This document shows, piece by piece, positions 8,846 to 18,606 of a stretch of 64,000 nucleotides of DNA. This stretch comes from Sphingomonadales bacterium (GTDB lineage Bacteria; Pseudomonadota; Alphaproteobacteria; Sphingomonadales; Sphingomonadaceae). The notes beneath the pieces were generated by a model. That model had not been told where the DNA came from and searched no databases. It saw only the letters and a list, made by a program, of their open reading frames with translations. Location: contig JAIXPM010000265.1 of assembly GCA_027486275.1 (NCBI GenBank), positions 62,001 to 126,000 on the forward strand. The letters run 5' to 3'. Position 1 is the stretch's first letter. Each line of letters starts with the position of its first letter. A program made the position numbers and the translations under genes.

Positions 8846-11800
8846 TCATAGCCCCCAATCCCGCTGTCTCTCCGGCAGCGGGACATTGTATTGTTCAGGC
8901 GGTGCTTCTCGTTCTGGAAAGACCGGTCGTCCTTGGGTGCTCGGATCCGGCGTCCTGTCTGGCGAGATCCCGGGAGGTCTTGGTCCTTGTGGGCCTGGCT
9001 GGTGTGGCGGCGATGTTGGCGGCGTGGGCGCAATCGGACCTTGTCGTCCAGGCGCGCGGCCATGGCGGTCGATCGTCACCTCGCCGGTTGTTTCGAGGGC
9101 CGAAGTTTTCTCGCCGGCGTTGCGGACGATGCCGCGTTCAACGCGCGGGCCGCTGTCGACAATCAGCTCAAGACTGTCGCGGACGCGGGTGATGTTGACG
9201 AGGAACAGCTTTTCGTTCGTGAGGTTCTGTTCGCGGCTGTCGAATACCGCGATCCCGCGATCGGCGGTCAGGCCCTGTGCCATATGGGCATTGAGCGCAT
9301 AACCGAGATCGAGCCGCTGCAGCATCGGGTCCCCCGTCGGCAGCGTGATCTGCATCTTCGTCGATGTCTCAAAGGTCACCCCTGCGGCGTCGATTTTGAG
9401 TACGGTGGCGCGGTCAGCGTTGATAAGGCCACGGTCGCGGTCGGTGTCCGTCCACCGCACCTTGTCGCCTTCGTAGATCTTTAGCGGCTTTTCACGGGTG
9501 ATGCGGACGCTGTTCTCGGTCCGGTTCGTCGCCAGCTTTTCCGGATTGAGCCGGTGGAGGCGGCCTTGCTCGTCGACAAGTTCGACGGTCCTGCCAGTGC
9601 GGTCGATTCTGGTGACCCGCATCGTGCCGGCAGGAATATTCTGCGTCGGCACGCCTTTCTGGAAATCCACCCGCTGGCCGGCACCATAGGTCTGGATATA
9701 GCGCTCCTCCTCGCGGGTGGTGGTTACCTTGTCGAGCACCCGCAGGTCGAGGCCCGGACCGTTGACTAGACCCTGGTCGAGCAGTCCCTCCTGAACGGCG
9801 GCGTTGATGTCGGCGCGCACCTTTCGCCCCGAGGCCAGCAACATCGTGCTTTCGCGGATCTCCGGTGACAGCGCGAGCCACCGTTCGGCGGCAACCTCCG
9901 CCCCTCGCCCCGGGGCTTCGGTGGTCATGCCTTTCAACGCCGCCAGCGCGTCGGCCGGTCGGTAATCGTTGGCAGCGGCGGCCGCGACCTTGAGCTCGGC
10001 TGAACGGGCGCGCAGGTTGATGTTCATCTCGGCGGTGGGGGTCTTGGCGGCCTGCAGCACCTCGAACGGCTTGCCGGCATCGATCGCACCGAGCTGGCGC
10101 TTGTCGCCGACGAAGGCGAGTTTCCCGACCTCGAGGCGCTGGGCGAGCGCAGTCAGCTTGAGAACCTGGTCGTTCGAGACCATCGAGGCTTCGTCGACGA
10201 GCAGGATCGATCCCCGGAACATAGCTCTCGCCATGTCGAGGCGCTGCGGCGACGTCCTGTCGTCGAGGAGACGGCCGTGGGTTCCAAGAAACCGTGCAAT
10301 GGTCATCGATGCGATGCCGGTGTCACGCTCGAGCATCCGGACGAGCGTATTTTGCAGGCCGAGGCCGACGACGTTTCGCCCTTCCTCGCGCGCGACGATC
10401 GCCATTGCGCCAAGCGCCGAACTCTTGCCGGCTCCAGCGACGCCCTGCACGGCTACGATGCGGTCCGTGCCGGCGAGGACCAGGCGTCCGGCGGCTTCCT
10501 GGCCCGGGTTCAGCGCGAATCCGCCCTTTTCCGTCAGGCCTGCCATGGCCGCGACCTGCAGTCGTTCGCCAGCTGCCTGCGGGCTGTCGATGACGCGGTC
10601 GCCTTTGCCGCGGCCTGCCTCGACAAAGCCCAGTATGCCCTTCTCGGTATCGGTCGCTTGCGGCGTCGTCAGGCGGTCTTTGTTGCCATCCACCCCGCGC
10701 ACCAGCTTTCCTTGTCGCTCGAGCGTCGTGATCCGCTTTTCTACCTCATCGACGGTGATTGGCAGACCGAGATCGAGGGCTGTCTTTGTCAGCTGGACCG
10801 CATCAAAAGCTGCCTCGCGTTCGCTCAATGATCTGATCGCCGAGGCGACCGATTTGGCCGCAGCAATTTCGACCGGCGTCAGTTTCGACAGCGTCTTGGG
10901 CATCAGTGGGTCCTGAACCCCGCTGCCGACGCGCTCCTTGATAAATTCGAGGACACGCCTGATGCCATCGGTACCACTCCGCGCCGCCTCAACGACGCGC
11001 CCCCACACGTCCTTGCCGTCTCGCGCCACGCTCCTTGCTGCCTCGACCATTGCCGGCAGATCGAGGCCCAGCGCGCCCGCGCGAGCTTCCCACTCGGCGC
11101 GCAATTCGGCACGGTTTTCGACCTCTGGCTTGCGGGCGCGTGTCTTGATCGTGACGGCGTCTCGTGTCTGGTCGTTTTGGTGCGTGAGCTGGGAAAACGC
11201 CTCCAGTACCTCCGCTCGTCTCGTTGAGAACGCCATCACAGCCTCGCGCGAGATGCCAGAGATCTCGAACTGTCCGTGCTTGCCGGTTGGCTCGATTGTG
11301 TACCCGAGCTTCTCCACTTCGGTTCGAAGCTGAGCGTTGTAGACCGAGGCTATAGTTGAATAGGCCTGCCAGATTTTTCCATTCCACAGCGCCCGCCATT
11401 TGCCGTCCGCGCCTTGGGTGGCGTTAGCAATGACGGCATGGATATGGGCTTGCGGGTCCTGGTTGCGGTTTGTGTCATGTTGGAACAACGCGACCACCAG
11501 ATTGCCGGTTTTGACCGACTCTATCTTTCCATCTGCACCCTTCATCCGGGTTTCGGCGAGGTTCTTTTCGACCCAGGCAATCGTTGCCTTTGTAGCTTTC
11601 ATGTTGGCTTCGAGCAGTCGCTCGTCGCCGCCGATATAGGCCAGCATCGACAGCGTCTTCGGTGCCGAGAACGTCAGGTCGAACCCGGCCCGATGTCTGC
11701 CGTTGCCAGCGCCAAGCTCCGTGCCATCGGGCATCTTGCCGTCAAGGATGGCCTTGAATTCCTCGATCCCGACCTCGCCGGCGAGGCCTGCCTGTTCGGC

Positions 11801-11914
11801 GCCGTCGCCCGCCCAAAGGCTGGTCTCCTGCGCGGCATCTGCCGTGTAATAGTTGTCCTTGGTATAGTAGCTCGAGGCCGCGCCCGATGAGCCGATTGCT
11901 GCTACCGAGAGCAT
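8846..11914 (-). CDS. traI: MobF-type conjugative relaxase-helicase TraI
   Basis: 1022 residues with a good ribosome site (ggagggcgacc) before ATG 11914. The relaxase domain is at residues 1-300: catalytic tyrosine cluster Tyr16/17 and Tyr22/23, and the metal-binding histidines His146, His157 and His159 (HIHAVI). A RecD/Pif1-like helicase follows, with Walker A GVAGAGKSSA near residue 490, a DEAS Walker B near 570 and a late TADRGIAVFDS region. The tail is low-complexity and proline-rich. It nicks oriT, remains covalently bound to the transferred strand and unwinds the DNA. F TraI is about 1750 residues; the shorter form is usual in MobF plasmids of Alphaproteobacteria. It follows traD by 91 bp. 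Confidence 0.95.
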   Translation of the reverse strand: MLSVAAIGSSGAASSYYTKDNYYTADAAQETSLWAGDGAEQAGLAGEVGIEEFKAILDGKMPDGTELGAGNGRHRAGFDLTFSAPKTLSMLAYIGGDERLLEANMKATKATIAWVEKNLAETRMKGADGKIESVKTGNLVVALFQHDTNRNQDPQAHIHAVIANATQGADGKWRALWNGKIWQAYSTIASVYNAQLRTEVEKLGYTIEPTGKHGQFEISGISREAVMAFSTRRAEVLEAFSQLTHQNDQTRDAVTIKTRARKPEVENRAELRAEWEARAGALGLDLPAMVEAARSVARDGKDVWGRVVEAARSGTDGIRRVLEFIKERVGSGVQDPLMPKTLSKLTPVEIAAAKSVASAIRSLSEREAAFDAVQLTKTALDLGLPITVDEVEKRITTLERQGKLVRGVDGNKDRLTTPQATDTEKGILGFVEAGRGKGDRVIDSPQAAGERLQVAAMAGLTEKGGFALNPGQEAAGRLVLAGTDRIVAVQGVAGAGKSSALGAMAIVAREEGRNVVGLGLQNTLVRMLERDTGIASMTIARFLGTHGRLLDDRTSPQRLDMARAMFRGSILLVDEASMVSNDQVLKLTALAQRLEVGKLAFVGDKRQLGAIDAGKPFEVLQAAKTPTAEMNINLRARSAELKVAAAAANDYRPADALAALKGMTTEAPGRGAEVAAERWLALSPEIRESTMLLASGRKVRADINAAVQEGLLDQGLVNGPGLDLRVLDKVTTTREEERYIQTYGAGQRVDFQKGVPTQNIPAGTMRVTRIDRTGRTVELVDEQGRLHRLNPEKLATNRTENSVRITREKPLKIYEGDKVRWTDTDRDRGLINADRATVLKIDAAGVTFETSTKMQITLPTGDPMLQRLDLGYALNAHMAQGLTADRGIAVFDSREQNLTNEKLFLVNITRVRDSLELIVDSGPRVERGIVRNAGEKTSALETTGEVTIDRHGRAPGRQGPIAPTPPTSPPHQPGPQGPRPPGISPDRTPDPSTQGRPVFPEREAPPEQYNVPLPERQRDWGL

Positions 11915-12005
11915 GGTCGCCCTCCCCCGGACGCTACCCGTGTCATAGGGGCGTCGAGATTTCCGGGGCCGTTTGGATGCCGGTCAGCGATCGCTTGCTG
12001 GCGCA

Positions 12006-14315
12006 TCACAGCCCGATGTCCATGTCATCTTCGCGGTCGTCGCGGTCATCGCGGCCCTGGCCGAAGTTGTCGCGGGCCTCTCGCTTGGTCAGGTCCTCTG
12101 TGCCGCGGTCCTGTTCCTGCGGTTTCTTTCCGGGTCGCGTATCGCCGGCATCAGGGATCGACGGCCCGGTACTTTCAATTCTGGCTCCCGGTGCGTCTTG
12201 CGCATCGCCCTTTTCGTCTGCCTCACGCGAAAGTCGCTCGCCGCGTTCATCGTCGCCGACACTCCTTTCAGCCTGTGTTTTTTGTTGTGCAACACCGAGC
12301 GCTTCGCGCCGCGCTTCGGCATTGAGACGTTCGTATCGGACCTCGTCGGACTCGGGCATTTCAGCCGTTCGTTCCGGGTCGAACTGCACCGGCAGTCTCA
12401 GCACCGGTTGTGCTTCGATCGTGATCCCGACACCGCTGTCGTCGCTGCCGTTCGGTCGTTTGACGACGATCGTTTTCAGCGGTTGGCCGAGGTCGGGCCG
12501 CTGGATGAAACCATGCGCTTTTTTCGGCCAGCTGCGGATTGTCAGCTTGATCTTCGCCGCCGGGAACCCTTGCGGGAACACAAGCCATCCCGACAGGTCG
12601 GGCAGTTTTGAGATATCGTCGGGCAGCACCAGCGGTTCGAGCTGGCGCTTGTTGGTCAGCGTTACGGCATCGCGGACATTGTCGACGCCGAAGCTGATAC
12701 CCTGCTCCATTTCCGACCATTCGCCATTGCCGATCTGGTCGGAGCACCATTTGGCTGAGGTATAATCAGCGGTGGCGAGAATGAGCTTCGTTCGGGCAAG
12801 GCTTCCCAGGGTTTCGGCGATGTCGTCGCCATAGGTGTCGCGCAGCTTGGCGATGGTGTGAACGCCGAGCACAAAGGCCCCACCATAGTTGCGTGCCGTC
12901 TGCATCCCCTTCTCGATCGCGGGCAGCCGGTGGAGCGCGCCAAGCTCGTCGAACAAGAACCAGATGCGGACATCGCGCGGGCTTGGAGTCCCCGCCATCA
13001 TCGAGTTGATGGTCATGTCCATCCACAGCGTCAGCAGCACCTTGACGGTCGACAGGTCGACATGCCGGGCGGCGATGAACAGCACCGAGCCACCTTCTAG
13101 TTCGGCGTGGACCCAGTCCTTGATCGAGAACTGCTCCCCCTCGATCGGCAGGCTGCGAATGGCGTTGATGTTGGTGTTCATGGTGGCGCGGATCGACTCC
13201 GCCATGCGCGCAGCCTGGGGGTCGGACAGCGGCGACGCGACGGTGCCGCCGACAAGTTCGTTCACCTCCTTCAGACTCGCCGTCATCAGCTCCTCGTAGA
13301 GGTGCCGATTGGTCGTGAGCTTCAGCTCCGTCAGCCGCACACAGGCTTCGACGAACAACAGCCGCGCCGCCTGCACCCAGAAGGGCTCGGCGCCGCCGCC
13401 ATCGCTTGGGATCATGGCTTCTGCAGCCGATGTGAACTCGGCGCGCGTCGCGCAATCGTTGAAGATCGACCATTGCGGACAGCGCTTGTCGAACGGGTTC
13501 AGGATGACGTCGCGGGTCGGGTCATAGAAGCCTTCGATGAAGGTTCCGGTGAGGTCAAACACCACCGCCTTCTTGCCGCGCTGGCGGACCTGATCGAGTA
13601 AGTCTCGCATCATTGTCGACTTGCCGGTGCCGGTCGTTCCGACACTGAACATATGGGTCTGTTCGGTGCGCCATGGATAGGGAACGCCCGCAATGGTGTA
13701 GGGTTCGTATGGGTCGCGCTTGGGGCGTTCCGATGGCTTCATGAAGGGCGCCAGCGAGCGCCATTTCGGACCGAAGAGATGCTGATATTGTGCTTCCCGT
13801 TCCTGCTTCGCCTTGTCCTCGTTGAAGACCTCGATACGGTCGACGAGTTCGGCGACGGGAGCGATGGTGGCACCGCGCTCGTGGTTGCGGCGGAGCACCC
13901 GCCGGCCGATCCACCGTGAGGCCCAGGTGTAGAAGAAGCACACCGGTAGTGCGACGATCGCCGTGAATTGCAGCGCCGCTGTAAAGGTGGTGATGAGCAG
14001 CTGCCAGGATTGCTGGACTGGCGGGTAGTCGGGGACTTGCCCGACGGGCATTCTGACCGGCGTGTTGCGGGGGCCGACGACGTTGACGAGCTTTCCTGGG
14101 TCGAGCTTCAGATAGTCCCAGAACCAGCTGTAGAAGCGCATGGCGCAGCGGTAGAGATCGCCCGACTCCATATCGTTCCAGATGAGGAACGCGAGGCTGA
14201 CCGAGAACAGGGTTCCGATGACCCACAGCATCGGTCTGAGACCGGCCGCGAACATCATGCCGAAGGTTTCGATCAGCTGGCTGCCGCGGGTGAAGTCGCC
14301 GTATTTAGGCTTCAT
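12006..14315 (-). CDS. traD: Type IV coupling protein TraD (VirD4 family)
   Basis: 769 residues. Two N-terminal membrane segments (about 28-46 and 108-130) anchor it in the inner membrane. The cytoplasmic ATPase has Walker A VGTTGTGKST (226-234), a Walker B-like IWFLFDELGALHRLP segment and the conserved HTIAKLRDTYGDD and TKLILATAD segments. The C-terminus is long, charged and Pro/Asp-rich, ending in DDMDIGL; in F-type TraD the tail contacts the relaxosome protein. It links the TraI-bound DNA to the T4SS and pumps DNA. Its start overlaps the end of the upstream small DNA-binding gene by 11 bp, so the two are translationally coupled. Confidence 0.95.
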   Translation of the reverse strand: MKPKYGDFTRGSQLIETFGMMFAAGLRPMLWVIGTLFSVSLAFLIWNDMESGDLYRCAMRFYSWFWDYLKLDPGKLVNVVGPRNTPVRMPVGQVPDYPPVQQSWQLLITTFTAALQFTAIVALPVCFFYTWASRWIGRRVLRRNHERGATIAPVAELVDRIEVFNEDKAKQEREAQYQHLFGPKWRSLAPFMKPSERPKRDPYEPYTIAGVPYPWRTEQTHMFSVGTTGTGKSTMMRDLLDQVRQRGKKAVVFDLTGTFIEGFYDPTRDVILNPFDKRCPQWSIFNDCATRAEFTSAAEAMIPSDGGGAEPFWVQAARLLFVEACVRLTELKLTTNRHLYEELMTASLKEVNELVGGTVASPLSDPQAARMAESIRATMNTNINAIRSLPIEGEQFSIKDWVHAELEGGSVLFIAARHVDLSTVKVLLTLWMDMTINSMMAGTPSPRDVRIWFLFDELGALHRLPAIEKGMQTARNYGGAFVLGVHTIAKLRDTYGDDIAETLGSLARTKLILATADYTSAKWCSDQIGNGEWSEMEQGISFGVDNVRDAVTLTNKRQLEPLVLPDDISKLPDLSGWLVFPQGFPAAKIKLTIRSWPKKAHGFIQRPDLGQPLKTIVVKRPNGSDDSGVGITIEAQPVLRLPVQFDPERTAEMPESDEVRYERLNAEARREALGVAQQKTQAERSVGDDERGERLSREADEKGDAQDAPGARIESTGPSIPDAGDTRPGKKPQEQDRGTEDLTKREARDNFGQGRDDRDDREDDMDIGL

Positions 14316-14592
14316 GGGAAGCCCCTTTCAGGCGTGCTGCGCGGACTTCTGTGACGACCTGATAAAGCTCTTTGTTGGGGTGGTTTCTGACGAGCGCGTC
14401 GACCGCGATCTGGATGGCAGTGACCTGCGAAAGCACCTTGTCTTCGGGTGCCTCCGCAAGCCCGTTGGCGCTTCTCATGAGGTGCTTTACATGACCGCTC
14501 AGCGAGTGCTTGTGCGCGCGAGCCGCTGTTACAAGGCGGGCGAACTCCGCCTCGCTCAGATAGAGCGTTATCTGTCTCTTTGGGTTCTTCAT
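14305..14592 (-). CDS. Relaxosome accessory / MobC- or TraY-like DNA-binding protein
   Basis: 95 residues from ATG 14592, chosen over an upstream in-frame ATG because the sequence becomes typical only from MKNPKRQITLYLSEAEF. The N-terminus has a ribbon-helix-helix-like beginning (RQITLYLSEAEFARLVTAA) followed by a helix with SLSGHVKHLMRSA, as in MobC and other relaxosome accessory proteins. It is the first gene of the accessory-traD-traI unit and lies right beside the candidate oriT, which fits a role in binding oriT and repressing its own promoter. Its family assignment is by pattern and position. Confidence 0.7.
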   Translation of the reverse strand: MKNPKRQITLYLSEAEFARLVTAARAHKHSLSGHVKHLMRSANGLAEAPEDKVLSQVTAIQIAVDALVRNHPNKELYQVVTEVRAARLKGASHEA

Positions 14593-14642
14593 GTCCACAC
14601 CGCTCGAATTTTGGCGGGTGGTTCGTCTTGCGTAAGGCTTCG

Positions 14643-14900
14643 CGACTATAGCGTATTTGCAGCAAACTGCAAGTTGCGCCACCTTGTAAAAACCTGCTGG
14701 TAATTCCGCCCGTTATACAATAGGAAGGTGGTGGACCTTCCAATAATCACTATAGTATGACAAAATAAGTTCCAAACACCTTCCCGGCTTTTTTACTACA
14801 AATTGTCGCTAAGTAATTTAACTGAATAGATAATTCAGCCCAGCGCCGCTGTGTGGTGTGTGCCTAAATTTACTACTATTCCCCCTCCAATTGCACCGTG
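14643..14900. other. Candidate oriT / relaxosome binding region
   Basis: AT-rich non-coding DNA directly upstream of the relaxase operon. It contains a 6-bp dyad TTGCAG-CAAA-CTGCAA (14657-14672) and a 7-bp dyad GGAAGGT-N5-ACCTTCC (14723-14741). Two CTATAG-containing stretches (14646-14651 and 14750-14755) resemble the nic region of some MobF plasmids such as R388, where the cut lies in a TCT/ATAG context. A GTGTGGTGTGTGC run (14850-14862) is similar to the F nic neighbourhood. The exact nick is not determinable here. The rest of 14593-15138 shows no gene; a terminator lies at its far end. Confidence 0.45.
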
Positions 14901-15087
14901 GCTAGTTGGTCTTGGCCGGTGCGTCTTGCTCGCGTTTAGCGGCTGACGGGGAACCCGACTTATTGAGTGCCGCTGTCCATGGCCGTGCCAGGAAAGCGGT
15001 CTTTGAAGCGATCCGGCGAAGCCGACGTTGCCCGTAGTAAAAGGCGGCTCATGTGGCTCGATGCCCCGTGAGCCGCCCCGGCGCCTG

Positions 15088-15114
15088 GCAAAAGAAAAGG
15101 GGCCACAGCCCCTT
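15088..15114 (-). terminator. Intrinsic terminator after the DUF4326 gene
   Basis: On the minus strand a 7-bp stem AAGGGGC-TGTG-GCCCCTT is followed by TTCTTTT. It lies 25 bp after the stop of the DUF4326 gene and separates the leading region from the oriT area. Confidence 0.75.
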
Positions 15115-15138
15115 GCTGTCGTTGTCGATTTTGTCTTG

Positions 15139-15408
15139 TCAGCCTGGTCTTTCGTTCGCCATTCGAACGAGCACGTCGCCGTGGCAGCGCGCCGGCGCGC
15201 ACCAGCACACGACGTCCTTGCCTGCGAGCTTCGGCAGCTGCGCCAACAGGTCTGGCTTGTTGCGGATGTACGCCTCGAACTTCGCGACCGCCTGGTCTCG
15301 CGTGCCATCCTTGCCGATGACGAACGGGTTTCCCCAGATCGACGGCCGGCCGATGTAAACGGCGCCAGGTGGTACGCCATGAAGCTTCTTGTTGAGCACT
15401 TTCGGCAT
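15139..15408 (-). CDS. DUF4326 domain protein
   Basis: 89 residues covering a full DUF4326 domain: VYIGRPSIWGNPF near residues 17-29, a central FEAYIRNKPDLL helix and the C-terminal VCWCAPARCHGDVL motif with two cysteines and a histidine. The domain is common in phages and plasmids, and its biochemical role is unknown to me. A ribosome site (gggagaacggc) precedes the ATG. It sits 12 bp after a 77-residue gene in the same direction, and both would be read from the structured leader at 15689-15904. It is the leading-region gene closest to the candidate oriT. Confidence 0.85.
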   Translation of the reverse strand: MPKVLNKKLHGVPPGAVYIGRPSIWGNPFVIGKDGTRDQAVAKFEAYIRNKPDLLAQLPKLAGKDVVCWCAPARCHGDVLVRMANERPG

Positions 15409-15420
15409 TGCCGTTCTCCC

Positions 15421-15654
15421 TCAGTATTCGCCGCTCATCCGGCCCGCCACGGTGTGGACGATCCGGTCGATGACCCAGGCCGGGAGGTTGGTGTAATCGC
15501 CTTCGTCGGCGCACCAGTACGAGCCATCGGCGTTCTGGATGACGTGGATGTCGAAGCTCGAAATCTTCGACCGCTGAACCGCGTTCTCATAAGCCGCCAT
15601 GAACAGGCTGAGGTCTTCGGCCGATGTCGGAGTGTCGAGGGTTGCGGTCTGCAT
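15421..15654 (-). CDS. Small plasmid protein, first gene behind folded element A
   Basis: 77 residues beginning MQTATLDTPTS, with ribosome site aaggagacc 4 nt before the ATG. No family recognised; the sequence has a compact alpha/beta look (FDIHVIQNADGSYWCADEG). Its start codon, ribosome site and the upstream 250 nt are homologous to those of the gene starting at 33397 (also MQT...), although the proteins differ after the first residues. That makes the shared control region, not the protein, the conserved unit. It probably forms an operon with the DUF4326 gene. Confidence 0.6.
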   Translation of the reverse strand: MQTATLDTPTSAEDLSLFMAAYENAVQRSKISSFDIHVIQNADGSYWCADEGDYTNLPAWVIDRIVHTVAGRMSGEY

Positions 15655-15688
15655 GTCGGTCTCCTTCGAGCGGCGCCGGCGGGGGTTT

Positions 15689-15904
15689 CCGTCGGCGTGG
15701 CCCCCTCTTTGAGTGGGGCGACGACAGGGGGCAGGGACGCAGCGAAGCTGCGCCGCTCGCGGGCGGTGGGGGAGCCGATTTAGTTGGGTTGCCCGGTGCG
15801 GCGAGCGCAGCGCAGACGCGCGCCGGGCGGCCCGGCTAAATTGGGGGGACCGCCGATCCTTGCGCCCTGTCGCCGTTCCGCTCAGGGGCCTCTCACGCCG
15901 ACGG
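15689..15904 (-). promoter_or_regulatory. Folded leader element A (single-strand-promoter-like or structured RNA)
   Basis: 216 nt bounded by an 11-bp inverted repeat, CCGTCGGCGTG (15689-15699) and CACGCCGACGG (15894-15904). Further stems inside are GCCCC/GGGGC, TGAG/CTCA, GACAGGG/CCCTGTC, GGCGGT (15762-15767)/ACCGCC (15849-15854) and CCGATTTAG (15775-15783)/CTAAATTGG (15836-15844), plus a local GCAGC-gaa-GCTGC hairpin. A second copy lies at 33431-33631 with altered but still pairing stems. It sits directly before the minus-strand gene starting at 15654. The remaining sequence to 16064 holds no gene I can support. The regulatory role is inferred. Confidence 0.6.
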
Positions 15905-16064
15905 GAACCTCTGCTGGTGTTGCGGGGGGCCTCAGCAGTTTCCCAGCCCGTTGCCGCTCACCAACGGCTGCGAGGCCGACCTGAATTATGAGCTTGTCCG
16001 AAAGCGCCGCGTCGGGCATTTTCAGCAGTGTCCAGAGGCCGCCATTCAAGCGGAGTGTGGACCT

Positions 16065-16344
16065 ATGGCTATTCCAAAATCGACGAGTGTGAAGGCGCTG
16101 GCGCGCATCCGTGCCGAGCGCGATGAGTTTGACAGACGCGAACGTGAAGCGCGCCGTGATGCGGCGATCGAGCTTGGCGAGGCCGTACTCAAATCAGCCG
16201 ATCTGGCGCTAGAGCCGACGGAGGTCGCGCAGCTGATTCAGGCTGTAATGAAGCATGGCTTTGAGGCGTCGCTGGCGCTGCTGACGCCGGCAGTTCCATC
16301 GCGCAAGGCCGCTGCCAATGGCAGCCAGCCAGGGGCGTCTGATC

Positions 16345-16358
<14 letters not shown>
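16065..16358 (+). CDS. Small helical plasmid protein
   Basis: 97 residues from ATG 16065 (MAIPKSTSVKAL). The upstream in-frame extension to 15951 is not convincing, as its sequence reads as translated leader. Highly charged helical N-terminus (ARIRAERDEFDRREREARRD), then a second helical half. I know similar short proteins from sphingomonad plasmids but no function. It is the first of three overlapping plus-strand genes ending with the DNA methyltransferase, so it could regulate or accompany that enzyme. Confidence 0.65.
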
Positions 16359-17672
<1,314 letters not shown>

Positions 17673-17734
17673 CTGATGGCGAGCGCGTCCGACCACAGTA
17701 ATAGGAACTGCGCTTTGGCGGCTACATGTGCTGG

Positions 17735-18010
17735 CTAGAGAGCGGGATCGTTGCCCGATTGCTCGGCCGACACCCCCCTGCTTGCAGCTTCGGCAACAAG
17801 GTCCTTGGGCCGCAGATTGTCGAGCCACGACGGGCCAAGCTGGTTGCGGATCGCGCGTAGCGATGATCCGCGTGGATCGCTTGCATCGGAGCCGTTCATC
17901 CATGCGGCCCAGAGGTCGGTCTTCCACGACCGGCCGTGGCGTTCGCGCCAGTCGATGAGCGCCGACAGCATGTCGTCGGTCATGTTTTCGAAGGTCGATT
18001 TCTGGCTCAT
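17735..18010 (-). CDS. Plasmid protein of unknown function
   Basis: 91 residues. Helical, with LSALIDWRERHGRSWKTDLWAAWMNG in the middle and LRAIRNQLGPSWLDNL after it, a pattern seen in small plasmid-borne proteins of sphingomonads. I do not know its role. Its start overlaps the stop of the next upstream gene (18007) by 4 bp, so it is the last member of the minus-strand operon that begins at 19873 or 20069. Confidence 0.65.
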   Translation of the reverse strand: MSQKSTFENMTDDMLSALIDWRERHGRSWKTDLWAAWMNGSDASDPRGSSLRAIRNQLGPSWLDNLRPKDLVAEAASRGVSAEQSGNDPAL

Positions 18011-18273
18011 GACCTGGCTTCCTGCGCTCGTGCTTCCAGCACGGTGCGGCTCGGACGTCGGTCACGCATGGTGAGCGACACCAGGTCGGAGAGCCTATAA
18101 TCCCAGACGTTGCCGCGGATCAGGCTCATCATCGTCACGGTGTCGCCATCAGCGTTAAGCGCGATGGGGACACTCAGGACGTGTTTGCGGCGCGATCGCT
18201 GCTTGGCGATCTGCCACAGCAACGAATTACCCTTTCTGGCAGGCGCGGCTGTCGGGTCATCGATGCGTTTCAT
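18007..18273 (-). CDS. Small basic plasmid protein
   Basis: 88 residues with a basic N-terminal part (KQRSRRKHVLSVPI) and a beta-rich middle (TVTMMSLIRGNVWDYRLSDLVSLTM). It could bind nucleic acid, but no known motif is visible. It overlaps the following gene by 4 bp and lies 18 bp after the preceding one, so it is an operon member. Unknown function. Confidence 0.6.
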   Translation of the reverse strand: MKRIDDPTAAPARKGNSLLWQIAKQRSRRKHVLSVPIALNADGDTVTMMSLIRGNVWDYRLSDLVSLTMRDRRPSRTVLEARAQEARS

Positions 18274-18291
18274 GATGGTGCCTTTCCAGTA

Positions 18292-18606
18292 TCAGAGGGG
18301 AAGTTCGGTCTGGGCGCCCACGGGCCGCACCGATGCCGGCTTGCCGGCGAGAAGTGCGGCAGCCTCGAGACCGCACAGCCCAAGCGGACAGGTGCCGTAG
18401 GCGCCCTGTCGGTCGGCGGCGAGGTCCCGCGACGCATGGGCATCGACGAAGTTGCCGCCATGCCCCGATGGTCTTTTGCAGCGCACGCCGATGCCGGCGC
18501 CGCAGTCTGGGCAGACGACCTCGAGGATCGGGTCGCGTGGCCATTCGAGGCTGCAGCCCGGCTTGGCACAGCAAACCGGCCCATGCCGGATGGCGAGGCC
18601 GCTCAT
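18292..18606 (-). CDS. Zinc-knuckle plasmid protein
   Basis: 104 residues. Two putative metal-binding clusters are visible: CCAKPGC near residue 12 and CPDCGAGIGVRCKRPSGH with a following HASRD, a pattern shared by small zinc-binding proteins in phages and plasmids. A third pair (CPLGLCG) lies further on. Likely a nucleic-acid-binding or structural zinc protein; function unknown. It overlaps the upstream gene's stop by 4 bp, again indicating translational coupling. Confidence 0.65.
   Translation of the reverse strand: MSGLAIRHGPVCCAKPGCSLEWPRDPILEVVCPDCGAGIGVRCKRPSGHGGNFVDAHASRDLAADRQGAYGTCPLGLCGLEAAALLAGKPASVRPVGAQTELPL

Noticed and set aside
9969..10916. Plus-strand frame opposite traI
   Set aside because: Serine/Arg-rich shadow of the relaxase-helicase gene.
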